DNA of 64,000 nt from Caballeronia sordidicola (lineage in GTDB: Bacteria > Pseudomonadota > Gammaproteobacteria > Burkholderiales > Burkholderiaceae): assembly GCF_001544455.2 (NCBI RefSeq), contig NZ_FCOC02000002.1, positions 496,001 to 560,000 of the forward strand. Reading direction: 5' to 3'. Below, piece by piece: positions 57,119 to 64,000 of the stretch. Every line of letters starts with the position of its first letter. The stretch's first letter is position 1. The translations under genes were made by a program, and so were the position numbers. The notes beneath the pieces were generated by a model. It was not told the DNA's origin. It saw only the letters and a list, made by a program, of their open reading frames with translations, and did not search any database.

Positions 57119-57958
57119 CTATTTGAGCCATTTATCGAAGATCGACTGGTACTCGCCAGTGGATCGCGACAAATGCAGCCACTGGTCCACATACTGCTGA
57201 AACACCACGTCCCCACGCGGCAGCAAGTACGCTTTTTCGGCGAATTGAAACGGCTTGTCCGGATGCACCGAGCAAAGGCCGGGGTTGAGTTTTTGCTGGA
57301 GCAGCGTTTCGGACGCGTCGGTGACCATGACGTCGGCGTGACCATCGAGGATCTGCTTGAAGATCGTCACGTTGTCCGGATATTCAATCAATTGCGAGTG
57401 CGTGAGAAATTGCTTCGCGTATTTCTCGTTCGTGCCGCCCGGATTCACGATAGTGCGCACGCCCGGCTGATCGATCTGCTCAACGGTCTGATATTTATCG
57501 GCATCCGCGCAGCGGACGATTGGCGTCTTGCCGTCGACCATATATGGCTGCGTGAAGAACGCGCGCTTCTGGCGATCCAGCGTGACGGAAACACCGCCAA
57601 CTGCAATGTCGCATTTCGCCGTGAAATCGCTCATCAGATTGGACCACGACGTCTTCACGAACTCCGGTTTCACGTTCAGGGAGCGCGCGAGGTTCTGCAC
57701 CATGTCGATGTCAATGCCTTCGAATTGTCCGTCCGGCCGCAGGAACGAGTGCGGCTTGTAGTCGCCTGTTGTGCAGATGCGCAAGCTGCCGCGCGCAAGG
57801 ATTTCATCGAGCCGGGAAGCAGGCGCCGTGTTGACGGACGGCGCGCTCGCCGCGGGCTTGCCGGTGATGCTGCCCGCCTGCACGGTCTGCGCGCATGCGC
57901 CGGTAGCGACGCCGAACGCCAGGACGAATACGGCGGCGCAAAAGGCGAAGACTCTCAT
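57119..57958 (-). CDS. pheC: Periplasmic cyclohexadienyl dehydratase PheC-like
   Basis: Solute-binding-protein fold enzyme (279 aa) with an N-terminal signal peptide (residues 1-23, ending GACA). After a short linker the sequence runs SRLDEILARGSLRICTTGDYKPHSF, TSWSNLMSDF, QIDQPGVRTIVNPGGTNEKYA, HPDKPFQFAEKAYLLPRGD and YVDQWLH. I recognise these from Pseudomonas PheC, which converts prephenate or arogenate to phenylpyruvate or phenylalanine in the periplasm. A simple amino-acid-binding protein is the alternative. No ABC partner genes are adjacent, which favours the enzyme. Confidence 0.78.
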   Translation of the reverse strand: MRVFAFCAAVFVLAFGVATGACAQTVQAGSITGKPAASAPSVNTAPASRLDEILARGSLRICTTGDYKPHSFLRPDGQFEGIDIDMVQNLARSLNVKPEFVKTSWSNLMSDFTAKCDIAVGGVSVTLDRQKRAFFTQPYMVDGKTPIVRCADADKYQTVEQIDQPGVRTIVNPGGTNEKYAKQFLTHSQLIEYPDNVTIFKQILDGHADVMVTDASETLLQQKLNPGLCSVHPDKPFQFAEKAYLLPRGDVVFQQYVDQWLHLSRSTGEYQSIFDKWLK

Positions 57959-58119
57959 CGATACTCCTTGTTGGACGTTTTGAGCGGCTGATCATATCGA
58001 TGCAACCGCGCATTGGATATTGGCTAATGCCCCGGACTTGAGCCACGGCAGAGGTGGCCGAATTCCCGTGGCCGCCTCCGGTAGAATGGCCTTTTGCCCA
58101 AAGCCCGAGCTTGAGCCAC

Positions 58120-59208
58120 GTGCCTTCCACACTTCTGAACGATACCTTCCTTCGCGCGCTGCAGCGCCAGCCGACCGACTACACGCCGATCTGGCTGATG
58201 CGTCAGGCGGGCCGCTACCTGCCCGAGTACAACGCCACGCGTTCGCGCGCCGGCAGTTTCCTCGGCCTCGCGACCAATCCGGATTACGCGACAGAAGTCA
58301 CGTTGCAACCGCTCGACCGTTTCCCGCTCGACGCCGCGATTCTTTTCTCCGACATCCTGACCATCCCCGACGCAATGGGGCTCGGACTCAATTTCGTGCA
58401 AGGCGAAGGTCCCCGGTTCGAGCGTACGGTGCGCACGGAGGAAGATGTGGCGAAGCTGGCTGTGCCGGCTATCGACGCCACGCTGGGTTACGTGACCGAC
58501 GCGGTATCGCAGATTCGCCGCGCATTGACCGACGCACAAGGCCGCCAGAAAGTGCCGCTGATCGGCTTTTCGGGCAGTCCGTGGACGCTCGCCTGCTATA
58601 TGGTGGAAGGCGGCGGGTCGCCCGATCATCACACGGTCAAGGCGATGGCCTATACGCGGCCCGACCTGATGCACCGCATTCTCGACATCAACGCGCAGGC
58701 CGTGACCGCGTACCTGAACGCGCAGGTCGAGGCGGGTGCGCAAGCCGTGATGATCTTCGATACCTGGGGCGGCGCACTGGCCGACGGCGCGTATCAGCGC
58801 TTCTCTCTTGAGTACATTGCGAAGGTCGTCGCGGGCCTCAAGCGCGAACACGACGGCGTGAAGGTGCCTGTCATTACCTTCACCAAGGGCGGCGGCTTGT
58901 GGCTTGAACAGATTGCATCCATAGGCGTGGATGCCGTTGGCCTCGACTGGACCGTGAACCTTGGCCAGGCGCGCGAAAAGGTGGGCGGCAAGGTGGCGTT
59001 GCAGGGAAATATCGATCCAACTGTGTTGTTTGCATCGCCTGCGGTGATCCGAACGGAGGCGCGCGCTGTCCTCGACAGCTTCGGCAACCATCCGGGCCAT
59101 GTATTCAATCTGGGCCACGGGATTTCCCAATTTACGCATCCGGAAAACGTCGCTGAACTGGTTGATGAAGTGCATCGGCACAGCCGGGCGATTCGTTTAA
59201 AAAACTGA
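58120..59208 (+). CDS. hemE: Uroporphyrinogen decarboxylase HemE
   Basis: Decarboxylates uroporphyrinogen III to coproporphyrinogen III in haem synthesis (362 aa). N-terminal [15 protein letters not shown] is the signature with the catalytic Arg. Second signature [17 protein letters not shown] and conserved [17 protein letters not shown] 58120 was chosen because the upstream frame lacks family similarity and contains a possible -10 TAGAAT (58082-58087). hemE is followed by a 417-base gap with DnaA boxes, then priA. Confidence 0.96.
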   Translation: MPSTLLNDTFLRALQRQPTDYTPIWLMRQAGRYLPEYNATRSRAGSFLGLATNPDYATEVTLQPLDRFPLDAAILFSDILTIPDAMGLGLNFVQGEGPRFERTVRTEEDVAKLAVPAIDATLGYVTDAVSQIRRALTDAQGRQKVPLIGFSGSPWTLACYMVEGGGSPDHHTVKAMAYTRPDLMHRILDINAQAVTAYLNAQVEAGAQAVMIFDTWGGALADGAYQRFSLEYIAKVVAGLKREHDGVKVPVITFTKGGGLWLEQIASIGVDAVGLDWTVNLGQAREKVGGKVALQGNIDPTVLFASPAVIRTEARAVLDSFGNHPGHVFNLGHGISQFTHPENVAELVDEVHRHSRAIRLKN

Positions 59209-59625
59209 AGCCTGATCAAAAAAGATTGCTGCCTTGCGGCATGAAAAGCTTACGCAAGACGGTTCGCCGGGTGGCAATAGTGCCTTGAAACGTCCGTGGA
59301 TCGGCTGTTCGGCCAATGTCAAGGTTGACTTATGCACATTTTGTACGTTGCGGCGCGCAAACCTCAATTCAGACCAAACTTACCGGTCGAAACTGTGAAT
59401 TGTGACATCAAGTGCATGATTAATAAGAGATATCTTGATTTGGTGCGTTATGTGGGGTACCGAACACAACTAGCGAGAACAAGGTTTTTTGCGGGTGTCA
59501 ACCAAAGTTCTCAACAAAGTTATCCACAGGGCTGTGGAAAGCTGCGAAATCTCAAAAATAATCCATGGCTTAGCGGCGATTGTGATGTTTCACTTTAACT
59601 TCGCGGCGCTCAGGCTGACGTTCAC
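59209..59625. other. AT-rich gap with DnaA boxes between hemE and priA
   Basis: The 417-base gap has TTATGCACA (59330-59338), a match to the relaxed DnaA consensus TTATNCACA. It also has perfect TTATCCACA (59520-59528) with an inverted TGTGGAAA just after it. Between them lies AT-rich sequence with TTAATAAG. No CTA-repeat element like those at 12.97 or 16.0 kb. No gene was recognised. Confidence 0.5.
59520..59528 (+). promoter_or_regulatory. Perfect DnaA box upstream of priA
   Basis: TTATCCACA, about 100 bases before the priA start. It might regulate priA by DnaA or belong to a replication-linked locus. Confidence 0.6.
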
Positions 59626-61938
59626 GTGGAAACATTGCGGCGCTATGACGCGCGGGCGGTGCCGCAATTGAGCGTCTTTGTCCGCGTCGCGCTGGATCAT
59701 CCGCTGGCGACGCTTTTCGATTATCGATACACCCTAGAATCCGCGCCGCTGCCCGGCATGCTGGTGCGGATTCCGTTCGGACGTCGCGACGCAGTCGGCA
59801 TGATCTGCGAGGTCACGGACCACAGCGACGTGCCGGCGGACAAGCTACGCGACGTCGCCGCCATCTTCAGCGCACTGGCGCCGCTTGCAAAAGAGTGGCG
59901 CGCGCTGACGCTTTTTGCCGCGGATTATTATCAGCGCGGCTTGGGCGAAGTGGCATTGCCCGCACTGCCGCAAGTCTTGCGCGACGCCTCGCGTTGGGCG
60001 AAGTTGCTCGCGCCGGAAGAGCGCTACAGGTTGACGGCCGAGGGGCGCGCTAATCTTCCTGACGGGTTGCCGGCGCGCGCAACGGCGCTGCGCCGTCTCG
60101 CCGGCGCATTGGCTGCAAATCCTACCCTTCCGGCCGCCGATGCCCGCTCGTTGCATCCGAAAGCCCGCGCTACGCTGGACGAATGGCAGTCGCACGGCTG
60201 GGTAAGGCTGGAAAGAGGCGATGTCCCGGCCGAGGACATTGCGCTCGAACCGCAACTCGAAAAGGCCGCACTACTTCATACCGGCGGCGCGCTTTTGCCG
60301 CAACTCACGGCCGAACAAACCGAAGCCGTCGATGCCATCCGGCACGCGAAAGGTTTTGCCGCGTTCCTGCTGCATGGCGTGACGGGCAGTGGCAAGACGG
60401 AGGTTTATCTCCACGCGCTGGCCGATCTGCTCGCCGCACGACCCGACGCCCAGGCGCTCGTGCTTGTCCCGGAAATCAATCTCACGCCGCAATTCGAGGC
60501 TGCGTTCCGCACTCGGTTCGCCGCGTTGCCGGAAGGCGCCATCGTCACGATGCATAGCGGCCTGGCCGAGGGCGAGCGCGCGCGCAACTGGCTCGCGGCG
60601 CACACCGGCCGCGCGCGGCTTGTGCTGGGCACGCGGCTCGCCATACTCGCATCGATGCCGAAGCTGGCGTTGATCGTCGTGGATGAAGAACACGATCCCG
60701 CGTACAAGCAGCAGGAAGGCTTGCGCTATTCGGCGCGGGATCTGGCGGTGTATCGGGCGAAGGAAATCGAGATTCCCGTTGTACTCGGGTCCGCTACGCC
60801 GTCGCTGGAAAGCTGGTGGCAGGCCGAGCAGGGCAGATACACCAGGCTCACGCTCACGCGCCGCGCCGTGGCGACAGCCGTTCTGCCAAGCGTGCGGCTA
60901 ATCGACCTGGAAGAGGAAAGGCAGCGTGGACGGGCGTCGGTGGAAGGCTTGTCCGGGCCGTTGATCGCTGCGATGAAAACCCGTCTCGAACGCGGCGAGC
61001 AAAGCCTTGTGTTCCTCAACCGGCGCGGCTACGCGCCCATTCTTTCCTGCGACGCCTGCGGCTGGGTTGCAGGCTGCCCGCGATGCAGCGCCTACGTGGT
61101 GCTCCACAAGCCGGAGCGCGCGCTGCGCTGTCACCACTGCGGCTGGGAATCGCGCATTCCGAAGTCCTGCCCGGATTGCGGCAACGTTGACATTGCTCCG
61201 ATGGGGCGCGGCACGCAACGCGTCGAAGAAACGCTGGCGACGGCGGTGCCGGGCGCGCGGGTTCTGCGTATCGATGCCGACAGCACGCGGCGCAAAGGCA
61301 GCGCCCAAGCGCTCTTTTCCGATGTCCACGCCGGTGAAGTCGATATTCTTGTCGGCACGCAGATGATCGCGAAGGGGCACGATTTTCAGCGCGTGACGCT
61401 GGTCGGCGTGCTCAACGCCGATACCGCGCTTTTCTCCCACGACTTTCGAGCCAGCGAGCGGCTTTTCGCACAATTGATGCAGGTAAGCGGGCGCGCCGGG
61501 CGCGCGGGATTGCCTGGGGAAGTGATGATCCAGACGCGTTATGCACGGCACGCGCTTTATCACGCGCTGGCTCGACATGATTACGTCGGCTTCGCCAATT
61601 CGACGCTGGCCGAACGGCGCGACGCGCATTTGCCGCCGTTTGTCTATCAGGCGATGTTGCGGGCCGAGGGAAGGACGCTTGAAGTCGCGCTGGACTTTTT
61701 GGGCGCGGCGGCGGCGGAGTTTGCCGCGCTGGCCGGGACTGAGCGGGTGACGGTGTATGACGCGGTGCCGCTGACCATTGTGAAGGTCTTCAACGTGCAT
61801 CGCGCGCAGTTGCTGCTCGAATGCGCTTCACGCGCGGTATTGCAGAGCGCTCTGCGGGCGTGGCAGCCGGCGTTGCGCGGAATCAAGGTGAAAGGCCTGA
61901 TCCGATGGAACGTCGAGGTCGATCCATTGGACATCTAG
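59626..61938 (+). CDS. priA: Primosomal replication restart helicase PriA
   Basis: Replication-restart 3'-5' helicase (770 aa from GTG 59626). N-terminal fork-binding domain (VFVRVALDHPLATLFDYRY). Walker A GVTGSGKTEVYLHAL, DEEH box VVDEEHDPAYKQQEG and the RYSARDLAVYRA motif. The two zinc-binding clusters use Cys in CDACGW/CPRC and CHHCGW/CPDCG. The C-terminal domain is complete. Alternative starts a few codons later (near VPQLSVFV) are possible. Confidence 0.95.
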   Translation: METLRRYDARAVPQLSVFVRVALDHPLATLFDYRYTLESAPLPGMLVRIPFGRRDAVGMICEVTDHSDVPADKLRDVAAIFSALAPLAKEWRALTLFAADYYQRGLGEVALPALPQVLRDASRWAKLLAPEERYRLTAEGRANLPDGLPARATALRRLAGALAANPTLPAADARSLHPKARATLDEWQSHGWVRLERGDVPAEDIALEPQLEKAALLHTGGALLPQLTAEQTEAVDAIRHAKGFAAFLLHGVTGSGKTEVYLHALADLLAARPDAQALVLVPEINLTPQFEAAFRTRFAALPEGAIVTMHSGLAEGERARNWLAAHTGRARLVLGTRLAILASMPKLALIVVDEEHDPAYKQQEGLRYSARDLAVYRAKEIEIPVVLGSATPSLESWWQAEQGRYTRLTLTRRAVATAVLPSVRLIDLEEERQRGRASVEGLSGPLIAAMKTRLERGEQSLVFLNRRGYAPILSCDACGWVAGCPRCSAYVVLHKPERALRCHHCGWESRIPKSCPDCGNVDIAPMGRGTQRVEETLATAVPGARVLRIDADSTRRKGSAQALFSDVHAGEVDILVGTQMIAKGHDFQRVTLVGVLNADTALFSHDFRASERLFAQLMQVSGRAGRAGLPGEVMIQTRYARHALYHALARHDYVGFANSTLAERRDAHLPPFVYQAMLRAEGRTLEVALDFLGAAAAEFAALAGTERVTVYDAVPLTIVKVFNVHRAQLLLECASRAVLQSALRAWQPALRGIKVKGLIRWNVEVDPLDI

Positions 61939-61983
61939 GCCGCGAGGGAGCGGCCTGCGGGGTGCGGCCTGCAAGCGCCCGCT

Positions 61984-62154
61984 TTAACGCGCTACGTCCA
62001 CGCCAGGCGCGAAAGCGCCGCCCTTCATGTCGCGGCTGTCGCCACGGTTTTCACCGTCCGGACGCTCCACATGCGGTTGAGCTCCGCGGATGAACAACAC
62101 CACGCACATTGCGACCATCGCCCATACGATCATAAAAACCATCCAGTTGCTCAT
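61984..62154 (-). CDS. Small single-pass membrane protein of unknown function
   Basis: 56-aa minus-strand product beginning MSNWMVFMIVWAMVAMCVVLFIRG, a clear transmembrane segment, followed by an acidic-basic soluble tail (HVERPDGENRGDSRD). ATG 62154 is preceded by AGAGGA at a good distance; a longer frame starts at 62175. No name can be given. It converges with priA. Confidence 0.7.
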   Translation of the reverse strand: MSNWMVFMIVWAMVAMCVVLFIRGAQPHVERPDGENRGDSRDMKGGAFAPGVDVAR

Positions 62155-62357
62155 ATCCTCTGCTCCCCGAACCACGGCTGATTAAATTCGGCCGCTCTGG
62201 ATTCGTCGCTACTTTGGCCGTACCCGAGTTATCGGCAGCAAGCAGGATTTAATTAGGGTGATGCTGAAAAATAGCCATTCGCGGGAATCGTAGGCACGCG
62301 CTGGCTTCGTCGCTATCCTCAATTACCCCTAATCCCTTGTCCTATATGGTTTTCCAT
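62155..62357. other. Intergenic region left of putA hairpin
   Basis: Roughly 200 bases without a recognised gene. It probably carries the promoter of the small membrane protein (leftward) and of putA (rightward). No reliable -35/-10 was found. Confidence 0.35.
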
Positions 62358-62396
62358 AGGTGCAACCCGTCTCTAAAAGTCGGTTGCACCTTTTTT
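62358..62396 (+). terminator. Strong intrinsic terminator or attenuator upstream of putA
   Basis: Perfect 10-bp stem AGGTGCAACC (62358-62367) with GGTTGCACCT (62382-62391) and six T (62391-62396). It is 68 bases before the putA start and 420 bases after priA, with no plus-strand gene directly upstream. It could end a small RNA or attenuate putA. Confidence 0.8.
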
Positions 62397-62464
62397 ATGT
62401 GCGAGTTACGATTCGGCCACTTTTCAAGCTATCGCCGGCTCCTCAAGTCGGCAAGGAACGAGTT

Positions 62465-64000
62465 ATGGCGAGCACCACCCTGGGCGTTAAAGTCGATGAT
62501 CTTTTGCGTACCCGCCTGAGAGACGCCGCAACGCGGCTCGAGCGTACGCCGCACTGGCTCATCAAGCAGGCGATCTTCGCGTACCTGGAGCGCATCGAAC
62601 ATGGACAGTTGCCGCCGGAACTGTCCGGTGCACTTGGCGCGGCCGATTCGCTCGAACCTCCTGCTCACGCCGACTCCGACGAAGACGGCGCGCCTCATCC
62701 GTTCCTCGATTTTGCCCAGAACGTCCAGCCGCAATCGGTGCTGCGCGCGGCGATCACGGCGGCGTATCGGCGGCCGGAGCCCGAATGCGTACCTTTCCTG
62801 ATCGGGCAGGCGCGGTTGCCGGCAGGTGTCGCCGTCGAAACGAACGCGATGGCGACAAAGCTCGTCGAAGCGCTGCGTAAAAAGCAGACGGGCGGCGGCG
62901 TGGAAGGGCTGATCCACGAATTCTCGTTGTCGAGCCAGGAAGGCGTCGCGCTGATGTGTCTTGCCGAAGCCCTGCTGCGTATTCCCGATCGCGCAACGCG
63001 CGATGCCTTGATCCGCGACAAGATCAGCAAGGGCGACTGGCGCTCGCATATGGGCCAGGCGCCGTCGTTGTTCGTCAACGCGGCGACGTGGGGCTTGATG
63101 ATCACCGGCAAGCTCGTGACCACGAACAGCGAAGCTGGGCTGTCGTCGGCGTTGACGCGCCTGATCGGGCGCGGCGGTGAACCGCTGATCCGCAAGGGCG
63201 TGGATATGGCCATGCGCCTGATGGGCGAGCAGTTCGTCACGGGCGAGACGATCTCGGAGGCGCTCGCCAACAGCCGCAAGTTTGAAGCGCGTGGATTTCG
63301 CTATTCCTACGACATGCTCGGCGAAGCCGCGACGACAGAAGAAGACGCGCTGCGCTATTACGCGTCGTACGAACAGGCGATTCACGCTATTGGCAAGGCG
63401 GCGGGTTCGCGCGGCATTTATGAAGGCCCGGGAATTTCCATCAAGTTGTCGGCGCTGCATCCACGATACTCACGCGCGCAGCAAGAACGCACGATGACCG
63501 AGTTGCTGCCGCGCGTGAAGGCGCTGGCGTTGCTCGCGCGCCGTTACGACATTGGCTTGAACATCGACGCGGAAGAAGCGGACCGGCTGGAAATTTCGCT
63601 CGATCTGCTCGAAGCGCTGTGCTTCGATCCGGAACTGGCCGGCTGGAACGGGATTGGTTTCGTGGTGCAGGCTTATCAGAAGCGCTGCCCGTTTGTTATC
63701 GATTATCTGATCGATCTGGCGCGTCGCAGCCGGCATCGTTTGATGGTGCGGCTGGTCAAGGGCGCGTACTGGGATTCGGAAATCAAGCGCGCTCAAGTCG
63801 ATGGCCTCGAAGGTTATCCGGTCTATACACGCAAGATCTATACGGACATCTCGTATGTGGCATGCGCGAAGAAGTTGCTTGGCGCGCCCGATGCCGTTTA
63901 TCCGCAATTCGCCACGCACAACGCGTTCACGTTGTCGGCGATCTATCACCTGGCTGGCGGCAATTATTATCCCGGGCAATACGAGTTCCAATGCCTGCAT
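62465..64000 (+). CDS. putA: Trifunctional PutA: transcriptional repressor and proline catabolic enzyme, partial
   Basis: Oxidises proline to glutamate and represses put genes. The first 512 codons are present and the frame continues past the right edge. The N-terminus is a ribbon-helix-helix domain (TTLGVKVDDLLRTRLRDAATRLERTPHWLIKQAI), the feature of the trifunctional type. After an acidic linker comes the proline dehydrogenase barrel, with SIKLSALHPRYS, GLNIDAEEADRLEIS, VVQAYQKRCPFVIDYL and MVRLVKGAYWDSEIK, the FAD and active-site segments. ATG 62465 has AAGGAA upstream. The P5C dehydrogenase domain would lie downstream. Confidence 0.96.
   Translation, partial: MASTTLGVKVDDLLRTRLRDAATRLERTPHWLIKQAIFAYLERIEHGQLPPELSGALGAADSLEPPAHADSDEDGAPHPFLDFAQNVQPQSVLRAAITAAYRRPEPECVPFLIGQARLPAGVAVETNAMATKLVEALRKKQTGGGVEGLIHEFSLSSQEGVALMCLAEALLRIPDRATRDALIRDKISKGDWRSHMGQAPSLFVNAATWGLMITGKLVTTNSEAGLSSALTRLIGRGGEPLIRKGVDMAMRLMGEQFVTGETISEALANSRKFEARGFRYSYDMLGEAATTEEDALRYYASYEQAIHAIGKAAGSRGIYEGPGISIKLSALHPRYSRAQQERTMTELLPRVKALALLARRYDIGLNIDAEEADRLEISLDLLEALCFDPELAGWNGIGFVVQAYQKRCPFVIDYLIDLARRSRHRLMVRLVKGAYWDSEIKRAQVDGLEGYPVYTRKIYTDISYVACAKKLLGAPDAVYPQFATHNAFTLSAIYHLAGGNYYPGQYEFQCLH

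Noticed and set aside
57119..57958. Calling this gene an amino acid ABC transporter binding protein
   Set aside because: It was the first impression from the fold, but several sequence blocks match PheC better and no ABC permease or ATPase is near.
59615..59635. CACGTG-containing sequence near the priA start that looks like parS (GTTCACGTGGAAAC)
   Set aside because: The arms are offset: right of CACGTG it reads GAAAC instead of AAACA or GAACA, so it does not match parS when centred.

Overview
The window looks like chromosome 1 of a member of Burkholderia sensu lato (Burkholderia, Paraburkholderia or Caballeronia type). The evidence is high GC, the gsp gene order with a short gspC next to gspF, the mnmG-rsmG-parA-parB-atp block with parS sites, and the hemE-priA-putA order. 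No dnaA, rRNA, tRNA, IS element, prophage or CRISPR array was seen.

Layout. Positions 1-7.6 kb hold a minus-strand type II secretion operon, gspD-E-F-C-G-H-I-J, with gspJ cut by the left edge. Positions 8.2-12.7 kb hold an IagB-type lytic transglycosylase, a COG0523 GTPase, HU (minus strand) and mnmC. Positions 12.76-16.2 kb are origin-like: two inverted, diverged copies of a DnaA-box plus AT-rich module flank a cation/proton antiporter gene and a ybdK-type ligase gene. Positions 16.5-26 kb are a housekeeping and regulatory mix: MarR, glutamine amidotransferase, MOSC, OYE, SET protein, two-component system, AsnC, CYTH and LysR. Positions 26-40 kb hold a GMC oxidoreductase and two branched-chain-amino-acid-type (HAAT) ABC transporters. 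The second has tandem paralogous binding proteins and a permease-ATPase fusion. Positions 40-45.6 kb hold mnmG-rsmG-parA-parB and a permease, with two perfect parS sites. Positions 45.7-53.6 kb are the complete atpIBEFHAGDC operon. Positions 53.8-64 kb hold an acyl-CoA synthetase, an alpha/beta hydrolase, pheC (minus), hemE, a DnaA-box-bearing gap, priA, a small membrane protein gene and the 5' part of putA.

How it fits together. Genes left of about 7.6 kb run leftward and most genes right of 8.2 kb run rightward. Together with parABS and the mirrored DnaA-box modules, this suggests the replication origin lies near 12.7-16.2 kb, although dnaA itself is absent. MnmG and MnmC act in the same tRNA wobble-uridine pathway, and here the MnmC methyltransferase half appears to be degenerate. 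The observations most worth following are the mirrored origin-like modules, a parS inside a terminator-like hairpin, the eroded MnmC methyltransferase domain, a COG0523 GTPase without its CxCC metal motif, and a compact bacterial SET protein.
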